DNA of 64,000 bases from Flavobacterium sp. SM15 (GTDB taxonomy: Bacteria; Bacteroidota; Bacteroidia; Flavobacteriales; Flavobacteriaceae): positions 415,487 through 479,486 of the forward strand of contig NZ_JAKLTO010000003.1 of assembly GCF_022012335.1 (NCBI RefSeq), written 5' to 3'. A model generated the notes under the pieces. That model worked only from the letters and a program-made list of their open reading frames with translations. It did no database searches and was not told the origin of the DNA. A program made the translations under genes and the position numbers. Positions 24,199 through 33,410 of the stretch are shown here, one piece after another (position 1 is the first letter of the stretch; the number at the start of each line of letters is the position of its first letter).

Positions 24199-25341
24199 TT
24201 ATGAATTTGCCAATTGCAATAATTGGTTTTCGAGATTAGTTTTTACGCTTTCAAAAGTATATTGGCTTAAATACGGTTGTAATTTTTCGTATTCGGCAGA
24301 AAGTTGTTCAAATGTCAGATTGTTCAAAATCGATTCCAAGTCCGAAGCGTTTTGGTAATACAGATTGTGCCAGTTCATTTTCGGATAGGATGTTGGGAAT
24401 AAACCGATTTTGCCGTTATGAATACAGTCCGCCTCGCTCCCGCTTACTTTGGTTTTGCCGTACACCTCATCCACTAAATAAAAAGAGGTTTTGTTTTTAA
24501 TCGGACACAACAACAAATGCGCTTTTGCAATCACACGGCTGTATTCTTCCCAAGGAATAAAACGATGGTAGTGTGTGATTTCAATTTTATCGGAACATTT
24601 TTGCTTTAGATTCTCAAGCTGCTGCAATACCTCATCCGATTCCGGTTTTCCTAAAAACGTGAAATGCAGTTTGGATTGCGGTTGTAACTTGGGAAGGATT
24701 TCAAACAAGGTCTTCACATCTTTTCGTTTGTTGGAAACGTTCCCGGGCATCACGATCTGAAGTGTTTCAGATGCTATTAAGGACGAAGACTGACCGTAAT
24801 TCATCTGAATCAGTTTGGTTTTTGCTCCCAACGGGCTTCTGTGATTTACCTCATCCAAAAGGCTTTGCGACAAAACGCCGAAATGCTTCGTTTTTAAAAC
24901 GACCTTTCTGCGGGAATTTATCTTTTCGGCAAAATAAAGTTTCAGGAAATAGGTAAGTCGTGCTTTTTCCGACCAGATATTCTTCCAGTTTACCGGTTGA
25001 AAGAACAGGCTGAAATTGAGATTATGCAACACCACTAAGCTTTTCTTCTTCTCGAAAATCTTTTGGTAGTGCTCAAAATTACGATGAAAAGTATTCACTA
25101 CCACCGCGTCAAAACCAGTGAGTTCTTTTTCAATTGCCTTGGTATTGTGCACGAGCATCATGAAATCGGCCGGAATCGCAGTGATTTTGCTTTTCACTTT
25201 TTGGCTGACAAAGAAATAAAACTCGATTGACGGCATTTCCTTCAAGAGCAGGTACCACTGCTCCAACAACGCGGAATGCGTTTCGAGTTCAATAAAAGCG
25301 ATTTTTTTCTTTTCCAAGCCGGTAATTTTTTCTAATCCCAC
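24199..25341 (-). CDS. Glycosyltransferase, GT-B type (GT4-like)
   Basis: About 380 residues, cytoplasmic. The N-terminal domain opens with KKKIAFIELETHSALLEQWY and the C-terminal domain with LQIVMPGNVSNKRKDVKTLF (about 211-230), the usual first strand of the nucleotide-sugar domain. HFTFLGKPESDE and LLLCPIKNKTSFYLVDEVYG (about 302-321) follow as in GT4 enzymes. The start is uncertain: no ATG is available, and GTG at 25341 or TTG at 25317 are the candidates. It is divergent from the GT2 gene with only 37 bp between starts. Donor and acceptor are unknown. Confidence 0.8.
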   Translation of the reverse strand: MGLEKITGLEKKKIAFIELETHSALLEQWYLLLKEMPSIEFYFFVSQKVKSKITAIPADFMMLVHNTKAIEKELTGFDAVVVNTFHRNFEHYQKIFEKKKSLVVLHNLNFSLFFQPVNWKNIWSEKARLTYFLKLYFAEKINSRRKVVLKTKHFGVLSQSLLDEVNHRSPLGAKTKLIQMNYGQSSSLIASETLQIVMPGNVSNKRKDVKTLFEILPKLQPQSKLHFTFLGKPESDEVLQQLENLKQKCSDKIEITHYHRFIPWEEYSRVIAKAHLLLCPIKNKTSFYLVDEVYGKTKVSGSEADCIHNGKIGLFPTSYPKMNWHNLYYQNASDLESILNNLTFEQLSAEYEKLQPYLSQYTFESVKTNLENQLLQLANS

Positions 25342-25363
25342 AAAAATAAAGATATTTACACAC

Positions 25364-25371
25364 TACTTTTG
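25364..25371 (+). promoter_or_regulatory. -7 element of the GT2 gene, near-leaderless
   Basis: TACTTTTG (TAnnTTTG) ends 7 bases before the ATG at 25379 in a 37-bp divergent spacer. A start point a few bases downstream would leave almost no leader. Confidence 0.5.
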
Positions 25372-25378
25372 TACAATT

Positions 25379-26227
25379 ATGAAATATTACATCGTAATCC
25401 CGTCACATAACGAAGAAAAATTCATTGCCCTAACTCTCGAATCGTTGGTACAACAAACCGTTTTACCCGCTAAAGTAGTAGTGGTAAACGACAACTCTAC
25501 CGACAGAACGGCTGAAATTGTTCAGGAATTTGCGCAAAAACATTCTTGGATTACATTAGTCAACAAAACCTCGGACGCGATTCATTTACCGGGAAGCAAA
25601 GTGATTCAGGCATTTCAGAAAGGCTTGGAAACATTGGATCATGATTACGATTTCATAGTAAAAGCCGATGCGGATTTAATTTTCCCTGATAATTATTTCG
25701 AAACGATTATCCGTCATTTTAAAAGTGATGAAACAATCGGAATGGCGGGCGGATTCGCGTATATCGAAAAGAATAACGATTGGATTTTAGAGAATCTAAC
25801 CGATAAAGACCACATTCGCGGCGCGTTCAAAGCCTACCGAAAAGTCTGTTTCGAACAAATTGGCGGACTTAAACCCGCTATGGGCTGGGACACCGTAGAC
25901 GAATTATTGTGTAACTTCTACAATTGGAAAGTAGTAACAGACGAATCCTTAAAAGTAAAACACCTAAAACCCACCGGTGCGAATTACAACCAGGCTTCCC
26001 GTTACAAACAAGGTGAAGCGTTTTACACCTTGGGTTACGGATTTTTCATCACGGCAATCGCTTCGGTAAAACTGGCAATGCGAAAAGGAAAACCATTATT
26101 GTTTTTGGATTACCTTAATGGCTTCTGGAAAGCAAAATCCGAAAAGAAAACCATGTTGGTCACGCCAGAACAAGCCAAGTTTGTTCGTAGCTACCGTTGG
26201 AAGAAGATGAAGGAAAAATTGTTTTAG
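25379..26227 (+). CDS. Family 2 glycosyltransferase (GT-A)
   Basis: 282 residues. GT2 features in order: YYIVIPSHNEEKFIALTLES (residues 3-22), VVVNDNSTDRTAEIV (about 35-49) for UDP binding, and the metal-binding DxD region FIVKADADLIFPDNYF (about 92-107). GWDTVDELLCNFYNWKVVTD (about 170-189) corresponds to the acceptor/ED-type motif. No transmembrane helices, so it probably acts at the inner face of the membrane. It is divergent from the GT4-like/FkbM/flippase run and likely serves the same glycan. Terminator at 26267. Confidence 0.93.
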   Translation: MKYYIVIPSHNEEKFIALTLESLVQQTVLPAKVVVVNDNSTDRTAEIVQEFAQKHSWITLVNKTSDAIHLPGSKVIQAFQKGLETLDHDYDFIVKADADLIFPDNYFETIIRHFKSDETIGMAGGFAYIEKNNDWILENLTDKDHIRGAFKAYRKVCFEQIGGLKPAMGWDTVDELLCNFYNWKVVTDESLKVKHLKPTGANYNQASRYKQGEAFYTLGYGFFITAIASVKLAMRKGKPLLFLDYLNGFWKAKSEKKTMLVTPEQAKFVRSYRWKKMKEKLF

Positions 26228-26266
26228 CCGACAGTCGCGGTGACAGTTTTCAAAAATTTATAAAAT

Positions 26267-26297
26267 AAAAAAGCCTCATTTATCATGAGGCTTTTTT
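26267..26297. terminator. Bidirectional terminator
   Basis: Perfect stem AAAAAAGCCTCAT / ATGAGGCTTTTTT with a 5-nt loop, between convergent genes ending at 26227 and 26303. Confidence 0.93.
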
Positions 26298-26302
26298 ACT
26301 TC

Positions 26303-29300
26303 TTATTTCTTAATAAATTTGGTAATGGCACTTCCTTTATCGGAGTTTATTTTTACGAAATACGTTCCCGAAGTTAAGTTAGAAACATCAATTGTTGACA
26401 CTTCTTTAGCATTTGGAACCGCCAGAACGATTTGCCCTAAACTGTTATAAATTTCCAAAGACTGAAGCTCAATATCTGATTTTTTAGAAACATTCAACAC
26501 CTCTGCAACCGGATTCGGATACAGGCTAAAGTAAGTTCCAAAGCTGAAATCCTGAACATTTAACGCCTGAATGGTCGTTGAATAAGTATTGGTTACAATT
26601 GGATAATTGTAATCAAAATAAATACTTGCTCCGTTTGTGAAGGTATCACCGGAAACCAGCGTTGGTTTTGTTTTGATTTTGAAGGCTACATAACCGTCGT
26701 TGGTAGCATCGGCAAAAGGAAGGTTGATGTTATCAAACACGAATTCCACTTTATTGCCTTGGGAAATCTTGGTAGTAAACAAATGGCTTCCACTAACCGG
26801 AATCAATGTGGAAACATCAAATTTACTGGTGTCGATAAAATCCGTAACCGTTATGTTTTGCGCGTTATACGTTCCGGTGTTTTCAAAACGGATTACATAG
26901 TGCACATAATCACCTACTTTATTTGTTCCCACAGTAGTTCCCTGTAAACAGGTTTTATCATTAGGATCATAGGAGTTTACAACCGTTTGGTTTAATGCAA
27001 ACGTGTTGTCGTTTGGTGTTTCATCAGTTTGAGCAGATGAAATTGTAGCGGAGTAATTTAACACATCCCCTCCATTTAACGATGGCGTTTCTGTTGGGGT
27101 ATTCAGATTGAACGTTACAACAATCTCTCTGGTTTCATAAGGGTTCAAATTTGTAAAATCCCATGATCTTGTATTAACTGACTGATTGGAAGCTGCAGGA
27201 ACTGAAGACACCACATCTAAAACCGCATCGTTAAAAGTTAAAACAACACTTCCGGACTGCACCTGATTGCCTTTGTTTTTATAAACTAGCTTGTATTTCA
27301 CATCGAAACCTGGTCTTGCAGGAGCTATAGGTATCATACTAACTTCCAAATCCGAATGAATACCGTTTGGTGTAATACAGAAATTTTGAGCTAACGGACT
27401 TGCCTGTGTTGGAAAATCAACAGTGATGCTGGATGGGCTAGCAGTAAAATAGTTTGGATTTTCCAGAACCGGGGTAATCGTATAATTTCCACTTGTTACC
27501 CCAATTAAGTAATTACCTGTAATATTAGAAATTACCGCGTTATTTCCAGAGCCGGATGCAATATTAAATTTCAGATTCGAGAAACTGAAATCTGAAGAAT
27601 CACAGCCGTTTATGTTATAATCCAACTTATTTTCTCCTTGAGCAAAATAGTAATTTTCACCTTTTAATTTAACGATACCTCCTGACTGATAATTATCGAC
27701 AGTCCTAAAGTATCCTCCAACCAAAATTCCCCCACTATTCATTAATGCAATACACTTTATTCTATCGTTATATACTTTACTGTTATCAAATGTACTGTCA
27801 GGCACCCCGTTGGCATTTAACCTAAATAATTTTGAATAGTTTTTATCGGACAACACGTAATCTGCCGAAAATAAAATTTTCCCATCTGGTAATAATTTCA
27901 ATGTTGCAATATCATCACCGTTTCGCAGACCATTCTCTGAAAGAGTATATGCATTAAAACTATTATCTAAAACTCCGGTTTCATCAACACGTATTACCTT
28001 ATAAACAATAGTATTACCATTATTGATAGCATCCAAGAAATAAATTAAAATTTTCCCATCTGGTTGCACCAAAAAATTCTTAATACGCGCCAAACCAGAC
28101 ATATTATAAATTATTCTATCAAAACTACCGTTGGTATTTAATCTAACAATTCTTTCAGGACCAGTACTATAACCCATTGCATAAACCCTTCCGGTAGCGT
28201 CAATCTGCATTTGTGTGATATTAGAAATTCCAATATTCTGAGGACAATTAAACGACGAATTCAATGAATTAAGCCCCGAATTCACTTTAGCAATTTTCCC
28301 ACAAGAGATATTGTTAAAAGTAGTGAAATCCCCAGCAAAATAAAGATCATTCCCATTTACTTCTACCGTTGAAATTGAATTATTAAAAGAACCTGCATAA
28401 CCGGGAACAGTAGAGCTGAATTGTGTTCCATTAGCATTCATAACACTAATACGATTCTGGAGACCGCCATCAACATAACACAAGAACTTACCATCACTCA
28501 GCCCTTTGACAACATACTCATCGTCATAAAACCATTGATTTTGTGTTACACTAAATGAAGCATCTAAAGATCCGTCGCTATTTAGCCTTGCCACTCCTTT
28601 TTTTTCAATTCCATTATACGTTGCTAAAGCACCTGAAACAATTATTTTTCCATCAGGTTGCTGATAGGCTGCCTTTATTTTTCTATCTGCCCCTTTAGTA
28701 ACAAAATTTAAGCTGTTGTCTCTTGTGCCGTCACTGTTAAATCTTATCAGCCCATTATAATAAGAATTGTTGTATGCTAAACCAATCGAAGAATTATTAT
28801 ATAGCAAAACTTTTCCATCATTCTGAATCAGTAATTTTCTGTCAGTTCCATTAAAATAAACATCATTAAAATCGTTTTGGAGCGTAAAACTGGTATCCCT
28901 ACTTCCATCTGGGTTCAGCCGTATAATCCGCTTACAATTCACACCACTGTATTGATTAAAACCGCCATAAACTAGTATCTTGTTATCGGGTTGAAATTTC
29001 ACATCAATGATATTTAAATCGTTTGTACCGGTATGTCCTACAAAAGAAGTGTCAAGCTGGCCATTTGAAAGAACTCTAACCATACTTCTTTTCGAAATTG
29101 AATTGAAGGTTGTAAAATCTCCTGTTACAATTATACTCCCATCAGGTTGAATAAAAGCATTTTCAATAGTGTTATTGCTTTCTGTCGTCCCTGCAGTAAA
29201 TGTTAAATCCTGAGTACCATCAGTATTGATACGGATCAAACCAGCATAATAATCAACACCCACCACTTTACCGTCATTTTGTACAGCTCTGACATTGAAA

Positions 29301-29884
29301 TTTGAAGGAACATTGAAAGTATTCACCAGTCCTCCCGTACTGTTTAACGTTATAAACCTAGAAACAGGTGTACCATTATAATTAGAAATTCCCGATCCTT
29401 GCAAAACAATATTCCCATTTGAAAGCAAATCAGCTTTTGAAACGTAACCCGAATTAAAGCCTGCTCCTATGACAAAGGATTCATCAATAGTATAATCTGA
29501 ATTTAATCTTACAATTCTATTTTTAGAAATACCATCATAGGACGTAAATTTTCCAACAACAACAACCTTATTATCCGGTTGCAAAACAAAATCCAGCACC
29601 TCCCCATTCATCCTACTGGACAATTCAGACTCTAAAAAATTATTATTCAAAACCACCAGTTTTTTTATTCTGATGTTTGAAGTGTTAAAATAATGATCGT
29701 CTGAATGCAGCATGATCATTCTTCCGGAAGAATTAATCTGAATTTTACCTATTCCACTTCCATCAAGATAGTAGTTATTTGACGGAATTGCCGCGAAATT
29801 AAATGACGGATCAACATCCGCTGGATTTTGCGCATGACCAAAAGAAAAAAGTAAAAAAAACAGAAAAAAGTATAGATTTCTCAT
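26303..29884 (-). CDS. Delta-60-repeat surface protein with T9SS sorting domain
   Basis: 1193 residues. Signal peptide MRNLYFFLFFLLFSFGHAQ. Residues about 20-780 are a string of about 50-60-residue units of delta-60 type (for example FQPDNKILVYGGFNQYSG, VRLNSDGSLDASF, IQPDGSIIVTGDFTTFN), which form a propeller-like fold. Then come a DUF11/conserved-repeat-like region with YDPNDKTCLQGTTVGTNKVG (near residue 970) and a C-terminal T9SS type A domain (YFSLYPNPVAEVLNVSKKSD ... GTYFVKINSDKGSAITKFIKK). It is therefore PorU/PorV cargo. Adhesion or a scaffold role is inference. It shares a terminator with the GT2 gene. Confidence 0.93.
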   Translation of the reverse strand: MRNLYFFLFFLLFSFGHAQNPADVDPSFNFAAIPSNNYYLDGSGIGKIQINSSGRMIMLHSDDHYFNTSNIRIKKLVVLNNNFLESELSSRMNGEVLDFVLQPDNKVVVVGKFTSYDGISKNRIVRLNSDYTIDESFVIGAGFNSGYVSKADLLSNGNIVLQGSGISNYNGTPVSRFITLNSTGGLVNTFNVPSNFNVRAVQNDGKVVGVDYYAGLIRINTDGTQDLTFTAGTTESNNTIENAFIQPDGSIIVTGDFTTFNSISKRSMVRVLSNGQLDTSFVGHTGTNDLNIIDVKFQPDNKILVYGGFNQYSGVNCKRIIRLNPDGSRDTSFTLQNDFNDVYFNGTDRKLLIQNDGKVLLYNNSSIGLAYNNSYYNGLIRFNSDGTRDNSLNFVTKGADRKIKAAYQQPDGKIIVSGALATYNGIEKKGVARLNSDGSLDASFSVTQNQWFYDDEYVVKGLSDGKFLCYVDGGLQNRISVMNANGTQFSSTVPGYAGSFNNSISTVEVNGNDLYFAGDFTTFNNISCGKIAKVNSGLNSLNSSFNCPQNIGISNITQMQIDATGRVYAMGYSTGPERIVRLNTNGSFDRIIYNMSGLARIKNFLVQPDGKILIYFLDAINNGNTIVYKVIRVDETGVLDNSFNAYTLSENGLRNGDDIATLKLLPDGKILFSADYVLSDKNYSKLFRLNANGVPDSTFDNSKVYNDRIKCIALMNSGGILVGGYFRTVDNYQSGGIVKLKGENYYFAQGENKLDYNINGCDSSDFSFSNLKFNIASGSGNNAVISNITGNYLIGVTSGNYTITPVLENPNYFTASPSSITVDFPTQASPLAQNFCITPNGIHSDLEVSMIPIAPARPGFDVKYKLVYKNKGNQVQSGSVVLTFNDAVLDVVSSVPAASNQSVNTRSWDFTNLNPYETREIVVTFNLNTPTETPSLNGGDVLNYSATISSAQTDETPNDNTFALNQTVVNSYDPNDKTCLQGTTVGTNKVGDYVHYVIRFENTGTYNAQNITVTDFIDTSKFDVSTLIPVSGSHLFTTKISQGNKVEFVFDNINLPFADATNDGYVAFKIKTKPTLVSGDTFTNGASIYFDYNYPIVTNTYSTTIQALNVQDFSFGTYFSLYPNPVAEVLNVSKKSDIELQSLEIYNSLGQIVLAVPNAKEVSTIDVSNLTSGTYFVKINSDKGSAITKFIKK

Positions 29885-29959
29885 TGAAATAATTTTGCGT
29901 AAATATAACTTTTTTTGTAATCCGTTTACTATTTAAAAAACTATTTTCTCAAAGTACAC

Positions 29960-30060
29960 AACTTGTTGCCACTGCGTGAGGGATGGCAGCGGCATCCTTT
30001 TATGGAACCTCGCGCAGTAAAAGATATAGCGGACAGCCCGACCTGAAAGGGCACGCCCAC
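29960..30060 (+). repeat. Dispersed structured repeat F, copy 1
   Basis: GC-rich block in an AT-rich spacer. Outer stem ACTGCGTGAGG (29971-29981) with CCTCGCGCAGT (30008-30018) has one wobble; inner GATG/CATC pairs at 29982-29985 and 29993-29996. The core GCAGCGGCATCCTTTTAT (29986-30003) recurs exactly on the other strand at 48773-48790. Confidence 0.65.
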
Positions 30061-30096
30061 CCTCCAACAAGCTCAGGGGAACAAAAACTCACTTCA

Positions 30097-30117
30097 CATA
30101 ACTCATAACTCGTAACT
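30097..30117 (-). repeat. Heptamer repeat array (AGTTATG family), copy 5
   Basis: On the minus strand three units: AGTTACG, AGTTATG, AGTTATG. No gene is bounded by it. Confidence 0.65.
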
Positions 30118-30148
30118 TCTTACTATTTTAGCGGATATTTTTACACGC

Positions 30149-30892
30149 ATGATTCGATATCTATCCCAAATAGGAAAATATTTTTTAATGCTCAAAGAGG
30201 TTTTGAACAAACCCACTAAATGGACTATGATGAAACAGCTCATCATGAAAGAAATTGATGATCTGGTAATCGGTTCTTTGGGAATTGTAGCCTTCATCTC
30301 CTTCTTTGTAGGCGGAGTTGTAGCCATTCAAACAGCATTGAATTTAACCAACCCTTTAATTCCAAAATACCTCATTGGATTTGCAACGCGTCAGTCGGTG
30401 ATTTTAGAGTTTGCTCCAACTTTCATTTCCATTATTATGGCCGGAAAAGTGGGCTCTTTCATCACTTCAAGCATTGGTACAATGCGGGTAACAGAGCAAA
30501 TTGATGCGTTGGAAGTAATGGGAGTAAATTCTTTAAACTACCTGGTTTTCCCTAAAATCGTAGCCATGATGTTGTATCCGTTTGTAATCGGATTAAGTAT
30601 GTTCTTAGGAATTTTAGGCGGATGGATGGCCGGTGTTTACGGTGGTTTTGCCACCAGCACAGAGTTTCAAACCGGACTTCAGGTAGAGTTTATTCCGTTC
30701 CATGTTACTTATGCGTTTATTAAAACCGTTGTTTTCGCCTTTTTACTAGCAACAATCCCTTCTTTTCACGGATATTACATGAAAGGAGGAGCGCTTGAAG
30801 TAGGTAAAGCCAGTACAACATCGTTCGTTTGGACTTCTGTGGCTATTATTTTGACGAATTATATTTTAACCCAGTTACTTTTAAGCAAATAA
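30149..30892 (+). CDS. MlaE-family ABC transporter permease
   Basis: 247 residues with about five to six membrane segments (for example GSLGIVAFISFFVGGVVAIQ and ALEVMGVNSLNYLVFPKIVA, a hallmark of MlaE permeases). MlaE works with an MlaF ATPase and an MCE-domain protein to move phospholipids between inner and outer membranes. The cognate ATPase gene begins one base after this stop codon, so the two are translationally coupled. No MCE protein gene is in the window; in Bacteroidota it is often encoded elsewhere. Some family members have other hydrophobic substrates. Confidence 0.9.
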   Translation: MIRYLSQIGKYFLMLKEVLNKPTKWTMMKQLIMKEIDDLVIGSLGIVAFISFFVGGVVAIQTALNLTNPLIPKYLIGFATRQSVILEFAPTFISIIMAGKVGSFITSSIGTMRVTEQIDALEVMGVNSLNYLVFPKIVAMMLYPFVIGLSMFLGILGGWMAGVYGGFATSTEFQTGLQVEFIPFHVTYAFIKTVVFAFLLATIPSFHGYYMKGGALEVGKASTTSFVWTSVAIILTNYILTQLLLSK

Positions 30893-30893
30893 G

Positions 30894-31664
30894 ATGATAG
30901 AGGTAAAAAATGTAGAGAAATCCTTTGGCGAACAAAAAGTTTTAAAAGGAATCACCACCACTTTCGAAACCGGAAAAACCAACTTAATCATTGGTCAATC
31001 GGGTTCGGGCAAAACCGTTTTACTTAAAAGTTTACTTGGAATTCACACCGTAGACAAAGGAATCATTTCTTTTGACGGCAGGATTTATTCTGAGATGAGT
31101 GCCGATGCAAAACGTGATTTACGTACAGAAATAGGGATGGTATTTCAAGGAAGCGCCCTATTTGATTCCATGACCGTAGAAGAGAACATCGGGTTCCCTT
31201 TAAAAATGTTCAGCAACAAAAACCCAAGGGAAATTCAGGAACGCGTAGATTTTGTTATCGACCGCGTAAAACTGATCAATGCCCATAAAAAGAAACCTTC
31301 TGAAATTTCCGGAGGAATGCAAAAAAGGGTAGCCATTGCAAGAGCGATAGTTAACAATCCGAAATACTTATTTTGTGACGAGCCCAATTCAGGGCTTGAT
31401 CCGAAAACATCTGTTGTTATCGACAACCTGATTCAGGAAATTACCGAAGAATATAACATCACAACGGTAATCAATACCCACGATATGAACTCGGTAATGG
31501 AAATTGGCGAAAAAATCATCTTTTTAAAAGAAGGTATTTTGGCCTGGGAAGGGACTAAAAAAGAGATTTTTAAAACCGACAACGAAGCCATTGTTGATTT
31601 CGTGTATTCTTCAGAGTTATTCAAAAAAGTTCGAAAAGCACAAAACAGAGCAGACAAATTATAA
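30894..31664 (+). CDS. MlaF-family ABC transporter ATPase
   Basis: 256 residues, one nucleotide-binding domain: Walker A GQSGSGKTVLLKSL (about 36-49), Q-loop GMVFQGSALFDSMTVEEN (about 81-98), signature SGGMQKRVAIARA (about 139-151) and Walker B YLFCDEPNSGLDPKT (about 158-172) with an H-loop in NTHDMNSV. The GSALFDSMTV stretch is typical of MlaF-like ATPases. It energises the permease encoded immediately upstream. Terminator at 31663. Confidence 0.93.
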   Translation: MIEVKNVEKSFGEQKVLKGITTTFETGKTNLIIGQSGSGKTVLLKSLLGIHTVDKGIISFDGRIYSEMSADAKRDLRTEIGMVFQGSALFDSMTVEENIGFPLKMFSNKNPREIQERVDFVIDRVKLINAHKKKPSEISGGMQKRVAIARAIVNNPKYLFCDEPNSGLDPKTSVVIDNLIQEITEEYNITTVINTHDMNSVMEIGEKIIFLKEGILAWEGTKKEIFKTDNEAIVDFVYSSELFKKVRKAQNRADKL

Positions 31665-31692
31665 AAAAAGGAGCATTTACTGCTCCTTTTTT
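31663..31692. terminator. Bidirectional terminator
   Basis: Stem AAAAAAAGGAGCA / TGCTCCTTTTTT with a TTTAC loop between convergent genes; it overlaps the last bases of both reading frames. Confidence 0.93.
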
Positions 31693-32758
31693 ATTTATTG
31701 ACTTCATTGGCCATTGCTGTAATTCGCTTAATTTCCTGCTCTTTATCTTTAGGATAAATAAGCAAAACGTCTTCTTTATCCACAATAATAAAATCTTTCA
31801 ATCCATCAACCACCACTAATTTCTTACCTTCAGTACGGATAATGTTATTTGAAGCATTCTCGAGAATAACCGTTGCATTAACCACAGCGTTATCCTGTTC
31901 ATCTTTTGGCAATTTGTCGTATAACGAACCCCAAGTGCCCAAATCATTCCAATCGAATGTAGCCGGCAAAACAAAAACATTCTGCGCTTTTTCCAAAATA
32001 GCATAATCTACCGAAATGTTTTGCGCCATAGGATAATTATCCTGAATAAAAGCATTTTCTTTATCGGTGTTGTAAGCCTCAAATCCATTCATAAAATGCG
32101 CGTACATACTCGGCTGAAATTCTTCAAAAGCTTTCAAGACCGTCTTAGCGCTCCAAACAAATATTCCGGCATTCCACAAAAAGTTGCGACTCTGAATAAA
32201 CTTTCGCGCCGTAACATAATCCGGTTTTTCACGAAACTGCTTTACCTTTTTAATAGGTCTTGAATCCAGCTTATCGTATTCAATGTACCCATAACCCGTA
32301 TTGGGAAAAGTAGGCAAAATCCCTAAAGTCATTAAATTTTCATCGCGCTCACAAAAATCAAATGCACGTTGTAAGTTTGCACAAAACTGCATTTCATCTT
32401 CAATCCAGTGATCACTTGGTGCTACCACCATAACCGCATCTGGATTTTCCTTTTTAATTTTTAAGGAAGCATACAAAATACAAGGAGCCGTATTACGCAT
32501 CGCAGGCTCTAAAACAATCTGGTCTTGTTTGACCATTGGCAATTGTTCCAATACAATAGAATTGTACGCCTCATTGGTTAGAATTAAAATATTCTCCTTC
32601 GGAATAAGTTGCGACAAACGGCTGAAAGTTTTTTGAATAAGCGTTTCGCCTGTTCCCAACATATCGTGGAATTGTTTAGGAAATTCAGTGGTACTTACCG
32701 GCCAAAAACGCGATCCAATTCCACCGGCCATAATTATTGCATAATAATTTTTATTCAT
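31691..32758 (-). CDS. manC: Mannose-1-phosphate guanylyltransferase
   Basis: 355 residues. Makes GDP-mannose from mannose-1-phosphate and GTP for glycan synthesis. The nucleotidyltransferase signature YYAIIMAGGIGSRFWPVSTT (residues 5-24), with PKQFHDM directly after, is that of GDP-mannose pyrophosphorylases; VVAPSDHWIE (about 110-119) and ENLMTLGILPTFPNTGYGYI (about 136-155) follow. The C-terminal phosphomannose isomerase domain of type II enzymes is absent, so this is the monofunctional form. It is the last gene of the minus-strand run SDR - SprT - manC. Confidence 0.94.
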   Translation of the reverse strand: MNKNYYAIIMAGGIGSRFWPVSTTEFPKQFHDMLGTGETLIQKTFSRLSQLIPKENILILTNEAYNSIVLEQLPMVKQDQIVLEPAMRNTAPCILYASLKIKKENPDAVMVVAPSDHWIEDEMQFCANLQRAFDFCERDENLMTLGILPTFPNTGYGYIEYDKLDSRPIKKVKQFREKPDYVTARKFIQSRNFLWNAGIFVWSAKTVLKAFEEFQPSMYAHFMNGFEAYNTDKENAFIQDNYPMAQNISVDYAILEKAQNVFVLPATFDWNDLGTWGSLYDKLPKDEQDNAVVNATVILENASNNIIRTEGKKLVVVDGLKDFIIVDKEDVLLIYPKDKEQEIKRITAMANEVNK

Positions 32759-32807
32759 TTTTTCAGAGTTGCTAAGTTATAGGATAACCTAAGCTCAAAT
32801 TTAAGTT

Positions 32808-33407
32808 TTAGTTCGTCAGCAATTCAACTTCAGCATTTGGATTGAACAGGTAAATTCTTCCCGAACTCACCTCAATACATTCATAACGCTTAGTTCTGAG
32901 TGCTACTTTTTTAAATATTTTCCCGTTATGGATTCTAAACGTACTTCCATAAGGAATCTCAAAGATATAATTTTTATCATTTACCGGATCAAATTGCTTT
33001 AAGGCCAGCGATAAAGTTGCATCGGTATCACTACTCGCCTTTGGGTTCCTGAAATGTCTTGCTAAAAGAGGAAGTAACTGATTTGGAAAAATCTCAGGGC
33101 GGATGAAAGGCACCATCAGTTTTTGAAACGTAAGTTTCCATTCATCTCCATGCGGCTTGATCATCCTTCCGTATTTCTCAAAAGCGACCAAATGAGCAAT
33201 TTCATGAATCAGGGTAATCAAAAAACGGTATTTGTTTAAACTTGCATTTACTGTAATCTGATGAAATCCATCCGGATGCCTTCGATAATCACCATGACGG
33301 GTTACGCGCTCATTGACAATTTTCAAGTGCACATTATAGGTCTTGATTAGTTCAAAACAAGCTGGTACCGCGTGTTCGGGCAGATATTTCAGAAGCACAT
33401 CACTCAT
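32808..33407 (-). CDS. SprT-like zinc-metallopeptidase domain protein
   Basis: 199 residues with a SprT-type metallopeptidase centre: LIHEIAHLVAFEKYG with H68, E69 and H72, and KPHGDEWKLTFQKL carrying the third ligand histidine. The C-terminal part (YECIEVSSGRIYLFNPNAEV) is a small beta-rich tail in place of the usual Cys4 zinc ribbon, since no CxxC pairs are seen. The family relates to Spartan proteases that degrade DNA-protein crosslinks, but bacterial SprT function is poorly defined. It starts 3 bp after the stop of the SDR gene, suggesting co-transcription. Confidence 0.85.
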   Translation of the reverse strand: MSDVLLKYLPEHAVPACFELIKTYNVHLKIVNERVTRHGDYRRHPDGFHQITVNASLNKYRFLITLIHEIAHLVAFEKYGRMIKPHGDEWKLTFQKLMVPFIRPEIFPNQLLPLLARHFRNPKASSDTDATLSLALKQFDPVNDKNYIFEIPYGSTFRIHNGKIFKKVALRTKRYECIEVSSGRIYLFNPNAEVELLTN

Positions 33408-33410
33408 ACA

